From the NCBI GenBank assembly GCA_018901715.1, contig JAHIEL010000029.1, forward strand, positions 1-12,154: DNA of 12,154 bases. The letters are read 5' to 3'. Position 1 is the first letter of the stretch. Each line of letters starts with the position of its first letter. A program made the position numbers and the translations under genes. The notes beneath the pieces were generated by a model that saw nothing but the letters and a program-made list of their open reading frames with translations, did not search any database and was not told the origin of the DNA. Positions 5,734-12,139 of the stretch are shown piece by piece. This DNA is from Patescibacteria group bacterium (GTDB taxonomy: Bacteria; Patescibacteriota; Minisyncoccia; Minisyncoccales; PEYH01).

Positions 5734-7098
5734 ATGGATTATAAAATATTCAAAAAATTTGATAATAATATTGAGAAGATACAAGAAATTATTGATAATG
5801 GATTTGGATTTAAAAATGTGAAAAAAGAAAAATTTAGCAAAAATCCGCCAGTATTTATTTTTGCTGTTTTATTAGTTTTATCTGCTATTATTGGCGGAGC
5901 CATGGGTGCACTTGTTATAAATATCTATTGGCAAGAGCGAGTTGAACATTTGTTGCAAGGACAGGGACTATTGACTATAAATCAAGATATAATTGCAAAT
6001 AATAATTATATTCCCCAGACAACAGAAGAACAGAAAACAATCCAAGCAGTTAAAGACACATCCCCAGCAGTAGTAAGCATTGTTATTACAAAAGATATTC
6101 CTATTCTTGAAAAATACTATATTGACCCTTTTGGTAATAATCCATGGGGCTTTGGTGGCGATATTTTAATTCCCCAATATCGGCAAAAAGGCACGGAGAA
6201 AAGACAAGTAGGCGGAGGCACTGGCTTTATTATTTCTAAAGATGGAATGATTATCACGAATAAGCATGTTTTATCAGAAGAAGACGCTGATTATACTGTG
6301 TTTCTGAACAATGGCGAAAGCTATCCAGTAGAAATTCTTGCCAAAGATCCGTTTTATGATCTGGCTGTCATAAGAATTGACCAAACAGGAGCGGAACAAA
6401 CAAGAGAATCATTTCCCATAGTAAAACTTGGCGATTCTTCAAAACTCCAGATTGGTCAAACCGTAATTGCCATTGGTTATGCTTTGGGAGAATTTGAAAA
6501 TACTGTTTCCACTGGCGTTGTTTCAGGTCTTGGCAGGAATATCACTGCTGTTTCCCAGACAACTGGTTTTGTGGAAAGCTTAGAAGGAATAATTCAAACA
6601 GATGCGGCAATTAATCCTGGAAATTCAGGTGGACCACTGCTTAATCTTTTAGGCGAGGTTATTGGTATAAATGTTGCTCGCTCTGAAACAGGAGAAAATA
6701 TTGGTTTTTCTTTGCCAATTAATATGGCGAAAAGAGATATAGAACAGGTAAAAGTAGAAGGCAGAATTGTTTATCCTTATTTAGGTGTTTATTATACTGT
6801 GATTAGTAAAGAAATTAGTCAAGCCAATGATCTATCTGTAGATTACGGTGCTTGGGTGGGCAGGGCTTCAGATGGAACAAAAACCGAAATAGCGATTATT
6901 CCCGGAACATCTGCAGAAATAGCAGGGCTTGAGCGAGATGATATAATCTTGGAATGGGACGGAGAAAAGATTACTACGCAACATTCTTTAGCAAAATTTA
7001 TTCTGCGAAAAAAACCGGGCGATAGTGTGCAATTAAAGATTTTACGAAACGAAAATGAATTTTTTATTGATGTCATTTTGGGCGAAAAAGAGGATTAA
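5734..7098 (+). CDS. htrA: HtrA/DegP-type membrane-anchored serine protease with PDZ domain
   Basis: The 454-aa product has an unusually long cytoplasmic start (1-37), one transmembrane anchor (about 38-62), a linker, a trypsin-like domain (about 100-340) and one C-terminal PDZ domain (about 345-450). The catalytic triad is H178 (ITNKHVL), D209 (YDLAVI) and S298 (GNSGGPLL). GGGTGFIISKDGMIITN (160-176) is the expected segment before the His. In known HtrA enzymes this architecture places the protease outside the membrane, where it degrades or refolds damaged envelope proteins, with PDZ binding exposed C-termini. Some family members carry two PDZ domains; a single one is typical of HhoA/DegS-like or Gram-positive HtrA forms. 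It appears to be in an operon with dgkA and is followed by a 10-bp hairpin. No Shine-Dalgarno sequence is seen. Confidence 0.95.
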   Translation: MDYKIFKKFDNNIEKIQEIIDNGFGFKNVKKEKFSKNPPVFIFAVLLVLSAIIGGAMGALVINIYWQERVEHLLQGQGLLTINQDIIANNNYIPQTTEEQKTIQAVKDTSPAVVSIVITKDIPILEKYYIDPFGNNPWGFGGDILIPQYRQKGTEKRQVGGGTGFIISKDGMIITNKHVLSEEDADYTVFLNNGESYPVEILAKDPFYDLAVIRIDQTGAEQTRESFPIVKLGDSSKLQIGQTVIAIGYALGEFENTVSTGVVSGLGRNITAVSQTTGFVESLEGIIQTDAAINPGNSGGPLLNLLGEVIGINVARSETGENIGFSLPINMAKRDIEQVKVEGRIVYPYLGVYYTVISKEISQANDLSVDYGAWVGRASDGTKTEIAIIPGTSAEIAGLERDDIILEWDGEKITTQHSLAKFILRKKPGDSVQLKILRNENEFFIDVILGEKED

Positions 7099-7112
7099 AG
7101 CGATTGGTTAGT

Positions 7113-7137
7113 TTTTAACGGGTCGCACCCGTTAAAA
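7113..7137. terminator. Hairpin after htrA, possible bidirectional terminator
   Basis: TTTTAACGGG (7113-7122) and CCCGTTAAAA (7128-7137) form a perfect 10-bp stem with loop TCGCA. There is no long T-tract after it on the + strand, so termination would rely on the A/T flanks of the stem. It separates htrA from the next gene. Confidence 0.55.
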
Positions 7138-7153
7138 TAATTAATTTAAAAAT

Positions 7154-7828
7154 ATGTCAAAAAAGAATTTCAAATGTTGCAATATTAAAAAATGTCTCAA
7201 CAAAGGCATTTCTACGCCCGTAGGAATTATTGTAGTTCTTGTTTTAACAATTATTGTCGGAGGAGTTGCCTGGTATGTGGGAGTAAATATGGAACCAGGG
7301 CCAAGTCCTACACCTTCGCCTACCGAATCTCCGAGTCCGACGCTTGAACCCGACGAAACCGCAGATTGGAAAATTTATACGGATGACGAGTATGGGTTTG
7401 AGATAAAATATCCTAACTTTTATTATATAATCGACGAAGATTTTGGTAATGTCTCTTTTAGAAATGAAAAATATAGAGAAAATCCGTCTGGGGGATGCGA
7501 GTTTAATATTTTAATCCGCCCAAATCCATTAAAGAAGAATTTAGAAGAGTGGCTTAGAGATAATTCCACAGAAGCTGAATTCGCGACCGATGCACACGAA
7601 AAAAGTGGTAAGTTATATTTTAATTCTAAGCAAGCAAACATTGAAGAGATTAATATTGGCAGAGAAAAGGCCATAAAGTTTTATCAAATAGGGGGGCATC
7701 CCAATGATTGGATAAATACATTAGTAGAAAACGGAATTTATATAATTGAAATGATGTATTTTCCAAAATGTTCTTCTGAGCTTGATGTATTCAACCAAAT
7801 CCTCTCCACCTTCAAGTTTATTGATTAA
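7154..7828 (+). CDS. Membrane-anchored protein with Pro/Ser/Thr linker, function unknown
   Basis: The 224-aa product has a basic, Cys-containing start, one hydrophobic anchor (about 21-44) and a low-complexity linker rich in P, S, T and E (48-66, with SPTPSPTESPSPT). A folded domain follows (about 70-224) and begins with WKIYTDDEYGFEIKYP (72-87). That opening is common in anchored proteins of Patescibacteria and recalls PsbP-like/LpqN-type domains; this is from memory of such proteins, not a search. Two Cys residues in the outer domain (in GGCEF and PKCSS) could pair. The ATG at 7154 is preceded by an A/T-only stretch without Shine-Dalgarno. It probably sits on the outer face of the membrane. 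No catalytic motif is visible, so I assign no function. Confidence 0.8.
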   Translation: MSKKNFKCCNIKKCLNKGISTPVGIIVVLVLTIIVGGVAWYVGVNMEPGPSPTPSPTESPSPTLEPDETADWKIYTDDEYGFEIKYPNFYYIIDEDFGNVSFRNEKYRENPSGGCEFNILIRPNPLKKNLEEWLRDNSTEAEFATDAHEKSGKLYFNSKQANIEEINIGREKAIKFYQIGGHPNDWINTLVENGIYIIEMMYFPKCSSELDVFNQILSTFKFID

Positions 7829-7830
7829 AA

Positions 7831-7908
7831 ATGAAATTAGGAGATGTAGTAGATGTTGATAACAGGGGGAAGATAACGGGGGGAAGTCCGACTTCCCCCG
7901 GTTATTGA
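7831..7908 (+). other. Possible 25-codon ORF interrupted by palindrome family 1
   Basis: ATG 7831 opens a frame beginning MKLGDVVDVDNRGKI, whose last ten codons are supplied by the palindromic repeat (7873-7905) and end at TGA 7906-7908. The start lies 2 nt after the previous stop. It may be a remnant of a longer gene cut by repeat insertion, or chance. There is no Shine-Dalgarno sequence. Confidence 0.2.
7873..7905. repeat. Palindrome family 1, copy 3 (33 bp)
   Basis: ATAAC (7873-7877) pairs with GTTAT (7901-7905), GGGGG (7879-7883) with CCCCC (7895-7899), and AAGTC (7884-7888) with GACTT (7890-7894). The central base is C (7889) and there is one G/G mismatch (7878/7900). The central C, rather than G, means it is in opposite orientation to the copies at 4703 and 5256. 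Confidence 0.85.
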
Positions 7909-7940
7909 TTTAAAACGATTAACTTATCGGCTTGAATATC

Positions 7941-7960
7941 GGAACATCTGCAGATTTTCC
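7941..7960. repeat. Imperfect 20-bp palindrome in the clpB upstream spacer
   Basis: GGAA and TTCC flank the perfect decamer ATCTGCAGAT (7946-7955), with one mismatched position on each side (7945/7956). It abuts the larger GC-rich hairpin that follows. It may be a protein-binding site or RNA structure. Confidence 0.5.
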
Positions 7961-7993
7961 CGCCCCCGTCCTCGTCAATGAGGGCGGGGGCGG
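7960..7993. repeat. 14-bp GC-rich hairpin upstream of clpB
   Basis: CCGCCCCCGTCCTC (7960-7973) pairs with GAGGGCGGGGGCGG (7980-7993) across loop GTCAAT, with one G-U-type pair. The left arm contains CGTCCTCGT, the reverse complement of the ACGAGGACG core found in palindrome family 2 at 11958 and 12140. No T-tract follows, so it is not a standard terminator. Confidence 0.8.
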
Positions 7994-8009
7994 AGAGAGG
8001 AATAGAGGT

Positions 8010-8055
8010 CATTGGCGGATATGATAATAAAGGCCAATGGCGGATTCTTTTTATT
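8010..8055 (+). terminator. Weak hairpin and T-rich tract before the clpB promoter
   Basis: CATTGGC (8010-8016) and GCCAATG (8033-8039) form a 7-bp stem with a 16-nt loop, followed after 5 nt by a T-rich stretch (8045-8055). The half-sites also form a near direct repeat, since ATTGGCGGAT at 8011 recurs as AATGGCGGAT at 8036. It could end upstream transcription, or be a pair of binding sites for a regulator of clpB. Confidence 0.35.
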
Positions 8056-8083
8056 TGACTAACGCCTTTTTTGGTGTTAAATT
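8055..8083 (+). promoter_or_regulatory. clpB promoter with inverted repeat in its spacer
   Basis: TTGACT (8055-8060, 5/6) is 17 bp from TAAATT (8078-8083, 4/6). Between them lies the inverted repeat TAACGCC-TTTTTT-GGTGTTA (8060-8079, one G-T mismatch), an ideal position for a repressor. It is not the CIRCE sequence. The predicted start site lies at about 8090, 1-4 nt before ATG 8093, implying an almost leaderless mRNA. Confidence 0.5.
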
Positions 8084-8092
8084 ATTATTACT

Positions 8093-10768
8093 ATGTTAAT
8101 GAATCCAGCAGGAGATTTTACTCAAAGAGCCCAGCAAGCGATTTTAATGGCTCAAGAACTTGCCCGGGAAAAAGACCAACAGCAGATTGACGCTCTGCAT
8201 CTTTTGTATTCTTTAATGGGGCAAGAAGAAACAGTTGTTGCTTCTGTTTTGAGAAAATTAAAAATTGACGCAATTAAAATTCAGCAAACAGCGCTCAAAG
8301 CAGTGGAAAGAAGAGGCATAACCGCAGGCAATTTAGATCAACAGTCGCCCCCGGCAGGCCAGTTTTATTTGACTCAAGATATGGTAAGAGTTTTAGATAG
8401 GGCAAAGAAAGAATCAATCAAAATGAAAGACAGATTTATTTCTGCAGAGCATATGTTTTTGGCTTTAATGGAAATTCCTTCAGAAGCCCAAGAAATTTTG
8501 AATAAATATAGAGAGTCAGGATTGACTTATGATAATATTCAGGAGATTTTAGCTGAAATTAGGGGCGGAGAAACCATAACTGACCCTAATCCAGAATCTA
8601 AATATCAAGTAATTGAAAAATATTGCAAAAATCTTACTCAAATGGCGGAAAAAGGCGAGCTTGACCCCGTAATTGGCAGAGAAGATGAGATAAAAAGAGT
8701 AATACAGGTGCTTTCCCGCAGAACAAAAAATAATCCTGTTTTAATTGGCGAGGCAGGAGTTGGGAAAACCGCTATTGTTGAAGGCCTTGCCCAGCGGATT
8801 ATACAGGGCGATGTTCCAGAGAGTTTAAAAACTAAAGAAATTATTGCTCTTGACTTGGGTCTATTGATAGCTGGCACAAAATTCAGAGGTGAATTTGAAC
8901 ATAGAATTAAGGCCTTGCTCAAAGAAATTGAAAAGGCAAAAGACCACTATATTTTATTTATTGACGAACTTCATTCTGTAATGGGAGCAGGCGCAGCAGA
9001 AGGAGCAATTGACGCTTCTAATCTTTTGAAGCCCCCATTAGCAAGAGGCAAATTAAGAGCAGTCGGAGCTACTACTTTAAAAGAATATCAAAAATATCTT
9101 GAAAGAGACTCGGCTCTTGAAAGAAGATTTATGCCTGTGTATGTTTCCGAGCCATCAATTGAAGATACAATTGCTATTTTGCGTGGCATCAAGGAAAAAT
9201 ACGAGCTTCATCATGGCGTAAAAATTAAAGATGCTTCTTTAATTGCAGCTGCAGAACTTTCAGCTAGATACATCACAGACAGATTTTTGCCAGATAAGGC
9301 AGTTGATTTAATGGATGAGGCTGCTTCTGGTTTACGCCTTGAAATTGAATCAGAGCCAGCAGAAGTAGAAGAAGTAAAAAAAGAACTTCAGCACTTGGAA
9401 ATTGAAAAACAGGCATTGAAAAATGAAAAAGATAAGTCATCTCAAAAACGGCTGGCAGTATGCGAGCGGACATTAGCTGATTTAAGGGAAAAAGCTAAAA
9501 ATGTTGAGCTTAAATGGAAAACAGAAAAGGATTTGATTCATATCTTGAGAAAACTTAAACAGGATATGGATAAACTTAACTTTGATTCAGAAGTTGCTCA
9601 AAGAGAAGGCGATTTAGAAAAAGTTGCTCGGATAAAATATGGATTAATCCCAAATATTTTGAAAGAAATTCAGAAAAAAGAAAAAGAGCTTGTTGCTTTT
9701 AGAAGGAAACATCAGGTTTTGAAAGAAGAAGTTGGAGAAGAAGAAATTGCGCGAGTGGTTGCCTTATGGACAGGCATTCCAGCAACCAATCTTTTAGAAG
9801 AAGAAGCTAAGAAATTAAGCAGAATGGAAGATGTTTTAACAAAAAGAGTTGTTGGACAGAATCAGGCGCTAAAAGCGATTTCCAATGCAATAAGAAGAAG
9901 CAGAGCAGGGATTTCAGAGGAAAGCAGACCGCTTGGGTCGTTTATGTTTTTAGGTCCTACTGGAGTTGGGAAAACAGAAACAGCCAAAGCATTAACAGAG
10001 TTTCTTTTTAACGATGAAAACGCGTTAGTTCGGCTTGATATGTCTGAATATATGGAAAAGCACACGGTTTCTAAAATGATTGGTTCTCCACCTGGCTATA
10101 TTGGATATGATGAAGCAGGGCAATTAACAGAGAAAATCAGAAGAAGGCCATATAGTGTTTTACTTTTGGATGAAATTGAAAAAGCTCATCCAGATATTTT
10201 TAATATTTTGCTTCAAATTATGGATGACGGGCAATTGACTGATGCCAAAGGTAGAAGAGTTTCTTTTAAAAACTCTATTATTATTATGACCTCTAATCTT
10301 GGGTCTGAATATATTGCTCAAATGGGGGATTTAGGTTTTGTCCATGGAGAGGATCAGAGTCGTAATTCGCTTAAAGATAAAGTGGACGAATCGCTCAAAG
10401 AAAGTTTTAGGCCAGAGTTTTTGAATCGTTTGGACGAGATAATTATCTTTAATTATCTTGATGAAAAGCAGATAAAAGAAATAGTTGGGCTTGAACTTTC
10501 AAGAGTGGAAAAACAATTAGCGAAAAAGGATATAAAAATTAGGATAGAAGATAAGGTAAAGGACTTTTTAGTCAAAGAAGGTTTTGACCGCAATCTTGGA
10601 GCAAGGCCATTAAAAAGAGTTATTCAAAAGCACATTCTTGACCCATTATCTTTAAAAATAGTGATAGGGGAGATAAAACAGGGAGAAAGAATCTCTTTGA
10701 CCTTAGAAAATAACAAAATTGCATTTAATTGCTTGACCAAAAAATTAAAGGGAGTTAAAGTCAAATAA
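8093..10768 (+). CDS. clpB: ClpB-type AAA+ disaggregase with a ClpC-like LGF loop
   Basis: The 891-aa chaperone has an N-domain with two Clp_N repeats (about 8-155) and AAA-1 with Walker A GEAGVGKT (219-226), Walker B ILFIDE (287-292) and LERRF (342-346). A full coiled-coil M-domain follows (about 411-545), then AAA-2 with GPTGVGKT (621-628), VLLLDE (689-694) and sensor-2 GAR (836-838). The DEA-to-WTGIP distance, about 150 residues, fits ClpB and is far longer than ClpC. ClpB pulls polypeptides out of aggregates with DnaK, using ATP. Oddly, the loop after TSN (733-735) carries LGF (747-749), and the TSN-to-FRPEF segment is about 39 residues. That matches ClpC (about 40) and not E. coli ClpB (about 32). 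ATG 8099 (MNP) is an alternative start. There is no Shine-Dalgarno sequence. No clpP or dnaK gene lies in the window. Confidence 0.93.
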   Translation: MLMNPAGDFTQRAQQAILMAQELAREKDQQQIDALHLLYSLMGQEETVVASVLRKLKIDAIKIQQTALKAVERRGITAGNLDQQSPPAGQFYLTQDMVRVLDRAKKESIKMKDRFISAEHMFLALMEIPSEAQEILNKYRESGLTYDNIQEILAEIRGGETITDPNPESKYQVIEKYCKNLTQMAEKGELDPVIGREDEIKRVIQVLSRRTKNNPVLIGEAGVGKTAIVEGLAQRIIQGDVPESLKTKEIIALDLGLLIAGTKFRGEFEHRIKALLKEIEKAKDHYILFIDELHSVMGAGAAEGAIDASNLLKPPLARGKLRAVGATTLKEYQKYLERDSALERRFMPVYVSEPSIEDTIAILRGIKEKYELHHGVKIKDASLIAAAELSARYITDRFLPDKAVDLMDEAASGLRLEIESEPAEVEEVKKELQHLEIEKQALKNEKDKSSQKRLAVCERTLADLREKAKNVELKWKTEKDLIHILRKLKQDMDKLNFDSEVAQREGDLEKVARIKYGLIPNILKEIQKKEKELVAFRRKHQVLKEEVGEEEIARVVALWTGIPATNLLEEEAKKLSRMEDVLTKRVVGQNQALKAISNAIRRSRAGISEESRPLGSFMFLGPTGVGKTETAKALTEFLFNDENALVRLDMSEYMEKHTVSKMIGSPPGYIGYDEAGQLTEKIRRRPYSVLLLDEIEKAHPDIFNILLQIMDDGQLTDAKGRRVSFKNSIIIMTSNLGSEYIAQMGDLGFVHGEDQSRNSLKDKVDESLKESFRPEFLNRLDEIIIFNYLDEKQIKEIVGLELSRVEKQLAKKDIKIRIEDKVKDFLVKEGFDRNLGARPLKRVIQKHILDPLSLKIVIGEIKQGERISLTLENNKIAFNCLTKKLKGVKVK

Positions 10769-10808
10769 ATTAATTCAGATTAAAGAACTTAAGTTTTAAG
10801 TTTTTTAA

Positions 10809-10825
10809 CCTGAACTCAATTCAGG
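10809..10825. repeat. Short inverted repeat after clpB
   Basis: CCTGAA (10809-10814) and TTCAGG (10820-10825) flank a five-base loop. No T-run follows on the + strand, so termination here is unproven. It marks the point where AT-rich native DNA changes to the more balanced composition of the next small-gene cassette. The rest of 10769-10916 holds nothing else I can name. Confidence 0.4.
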
Positions 10826-10916
10826 ACTGCACACTATAGCTCTCAAGTGGGAGAAATTTGGCCAAAAAAGACGGCACATAAAAGTACCTGGTGGTGCAAA
10901 AAGCATAGGAGGACCT

Positions 10917-11303
10917 ATGAAAAGGGCTGTTGTCATATCGGCAATGACCTTTCTCTTGGTCATTCCCGTGTTTGCATTTAAGACAGAACAGACAGTTCTG
11001 AAATCTGTTACAGCCAGATATGCCCTATACACGATTTCCGTGAATTTGACTGAAAAGGATGTTGCATCTGTGCACACATTCACGGACATTGCATTGGCCT
11101 TAAGCTTTGAAGAGATCGTACGCTTGGTGCCATATTTATCGGTGCCAAAAATGATCGCTTTGAGGCAGGCCACGAACCAGCTGGGCGATTATATCGCCCA
11201 TAACACACAACGGCGACTATACCCACTGATGTTTCCCATGCAAAGGGGTCCCGCAAAAGCCGATAGGCAGGGGATCCCGGACTTCACTGGTTATTGCTTC
11301 TGA
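10917..11303 (+). CDS. Small secreted protein, unknown family
   Basis: This 128-aa protein is preceded by a textbook Shine-Dalgarno (AGGAGG at 10907-10912, 4 nt before ATG), unlike every recognisable native gene here. Residues 1-20 form a signal peptide: a basic start (MKR), a hydrophobic core and a V-F-A site before F21. The mature part of about 108 residues is mixed helical in appearance, with a basic, Pro/Gly-containing tail. It has one Cys, next to the C-terminus. I do not recognise a family or catalytic motif. Codon choice is more balanced than in the AT-rich genes nearby, suggesting acquisition from elsewhere. A perfect 11-bp hairpin starts 4 nt after the stop. No clear promoter could be fixed upstream. 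The antisense frame at 10805-11173 is judged a shadow because it lacks a comparable start signal. Confidence 0.7.
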   Translation: MKRAVVISAMTFLLVIPVFAFKTEQTVLKSVTARYALYTISVNLTEKDVASVHTFTDIALALSFEEIVRLVPYLSVPKMIALRQATNQLGDYIAHNTQRRLYPLMFPMQRGPAKADRQGIPDFTGYCF

Positions 11304-11306
11304 TAG

Positions 11307-11350
11307 AGGGGCTCGCCATGCTTTACGGCGAGCCCCTACCTATTTTTTAT
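11307..11350 (+). terminator. Strong terminator after the secreted-protein gene
   Basis: AGGGGCTCGCC (11307-11317) pairs perfectly with GGCGAGCCCCT (11327-11337) over a 9-nt loop, followed by ACC and a T-rich tract. It starts 4 nt after the TGA at 11301-11303, tying it to that gene. Confidence 0.8.
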
Positions 11351-11378
11351 TTTATATAATCTATAATTTTCTTATTCC

Positions 11379-11400
11379 ACCGCTTCAGCGGTTTTTTGTT
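11379..11400 (+). terminator. Second terminator between the two small-gene cassettes
   Basis: ACCGC (11379-11383) and GCGGT (11388-11392) enclose TTCA and are followed by TTTTTGTT. It is a compact intrinsic terminator, possibly the native one for clpB, separated from clpB by the inserted cassette. That ordering is inference. Confidence 0.75.
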
Positions 11401-11422
11401 TATAAATTTATTTTCGAGTTTT

Positions 11423-11441
11423 ACTTACGAGGTCCGTCCTC
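11423..11441. repeat. Palindrome family 2, copy 1 (imperfect)
   Basis: ACTTACGAGG (11423-11432) is followed by TCCGT and CCTC (11438-11441). The first ten bases are identical to the left side of the copy at 11954, but the right arm (CATAGCG) has decayed. It lies directly upstream of the promoter at 11457. Confidence 0.6.
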
Positions 11442-11456
11442 ATAGCGTTTTTATAT

Positions 11457-11485
11457 TTGACTTTTGGCTATGTTTATGGAATACT
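11457..11485 (+). promoter_or_regulatory. Promoter of the small two-helix membrane protein
   Basis: TTGACT (11457-11462) and AATACT (11480-11485) are 17 bp apart. A TG one base upstream of the -10 (11477-11478, TGG before AATACT) gives an extended -10. Transcription from about 11492 would leave a leader of about 30 nt carrying the Shine-Dalgarno. Confidence 0.6.
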
Positions 11486-11522
11486 AAGAAAGTAGCACAC
11501 TTTTTAAAAAGGAGGAGCGAAA

Positions 11523-11855
11523 GTGAAACATGAAATTAAGTATCAGAATATCGGAATAGCCATTGTTTCCATCCTCAAAGAGTACCACAAGTCCAGTTTC
11601 TTCTGGTTTGGCCTCATTCTATCGGTATCTTTGTCGGTGTATGCGCGGTCGCCACAACCCTTCTTTCTATTTCTGTTTATTCTGGCTGTTTACCCCATTG
11701 TCTTGATTGTTTCAATCTTTGGCATATGGGCGTTATGGAAAGTTGCAGGAAAGTCGATAACGAAATATTTGCTTGGTAATGGCATCAGACAAGAGGATCC
11801 TCAAGAAGGACGAGAGCCTTCTCGAAGATATGGAAATTGGCCTTACCAATGGTAA
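11523..11855 (+). CDS. Small two-helix membrane protein, unknown family
   Basis: This 110-aa protein starts at GTG 11523, chosen because AAAAAGGAGG (ending 11515) lies 7 nt upstream. An ATG at 11530 is out of frame. Two hydrophobic segments (about 26-42 and 46-72) are joined by the short loop ARSPQP. The N-terminus (1-25) is charged and the tail (about 73-110) is polar, with both ends probably on the same side of the membrane. The tail ends in aromatic residues (YGNWPYQW). No family or motif is recognised. Such small two-helix proteins include holins, toxin-like peptides and membrane regulators, but nothing here decides between them. The gene has its own promoter and terminator, so it is a stand-alone cassette. 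Its strong Shine-Dalgarno and GTG start set it apart from the native genes upstream. Confidence 0.65.
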   Translation: MKHEIKYQNIGIAIVSILKEYHKSSFFWFGLILSVSLSVYARSPQPFFLFLFILAVYPIVLIVSIFGIWALWKVAGKSITKYLLGNGIRQEDPQEGREPSRRYGNWPYQW

Positions 11856-11903
11856 TCGCTATTTAAGATGTTGGCGTTTGTAAAAGCGATTTCCGAATTT
11901 TCC

Positions 11904-11939
11904 CGCCAGGTGCTTTGCACTTGGCGATTTCTCTTTTTT
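11904..11939 (+). terminator. Terminator after the two-helix protein gene
   Basis: CGCCAGGTGC (11904-11913) and GCACTTGGCG (11917-11926) form a 10-bp stem with one G-U pair and a TTT loop. ATTTCTCTTTTTT follows. It lies about 50 nt after the gene's stop. Confidence 0.85.
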
Positions 11940-11953
11940 ATACAAATTAGGCA

Positions 11954-11978
11954 ACTTACGAGGACGGATCTCGTAAGT
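11954..11978. repeat. Palindrome family 2, copy 2 (perfect arms)
   Basis: ACTTACGAG (11954-11962) and CTCGTAAGT (11970-11978) are perfect 9-bp arms around GACGGAT. It ends two bases before the first DnaA box. Related sequence occurs at 11423 and 12140 and, inverted, within the hairpin at 7960. Confidence 0.85.
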
Positions 11979-11979
11979 G

Positions 11980-12134
11980 TTATCCACATATCTAGTGGTT
12001 TTTATTTTTAAATGGGGGAAGTCCGACTTCCCCCCGACTTCCACCGATCGATCACCCCGATTTATTAGCGGATTTTGTTTATGAGCCATTTATTAAGCAT
12101 TTGCTATTTATCTGCACAAACAACCTGTGGATAA
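11980..12134. other. Possible replication origin: two inverted DnaA boxes
   Basis: TTATCCACA (11980-11988) is a perfect DnaA box on the + strand, and TGTGGATAA (12126-12134) is a perfect box on the - strand. Between them lie an AT-only run (about 12000-12013), a family 1 palindrome and no credible gene. A weaker box-like site, TTATACAAA, lies at 11938-11946. Known bacterial origins combine such boxes with an AT-rich unwinding element, often beside dnaA or dnaN, neither of which is in the window. Two perfect boxes can also serve as DnaA regulatory sites, so the call is tentative. Confidence 0.4.
12014..12034. repeat. Palindrome family 1, copy 4
   Basis: GGGGGAAGTC (12014-12023), central C (12024) and GACTTCCCCC (12025-12034) form perfect 10-bp arms. 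Like the copy at 7873 it has a central C, opposite in orientation to the copies near 4703 and 5256. It is followed by TTCCACCGAT, loosely like the TTCCACTGAT that follows copies 1 and 2. Confidence 0.85.
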
Positions 12135-12139
12135 CTGCA

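Noticed and set aside
7113..7137. Integron attC site
   Set aside because: The AAC...GTT ends superficially fit, but the flanking bases break the RYYYAAC/GTTRRRY pattern and no integrase is present.
8060..8079. CIRCE element upstream of clpB
   Set aside because: The half-sites TAACGCC/GGTGTTA and six-base spacer do not match TTAGCACTC-N9-GAGTGCTAA.
10805..11173. 122-aa minus-strand frame opposite the secreted-protein gene
   Set aside because: It has no ribosome-binding site and no coherent protein features, whereas the + strand frame has a perfect SD and a signal peptide.
4703..12034. CRISPR array made of the AAGTC-GACTT repeats
   Set aside because: Copies are hundreds to thousands of bases apart, in both orientations, with no regular spacers and no cas genes.
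11859..12089. 76-aa minus-strand frame in the origin-like region
   Set aside because: It reads through a terminator, two palindromes and a DnaA box, is very basic and has no start signal.
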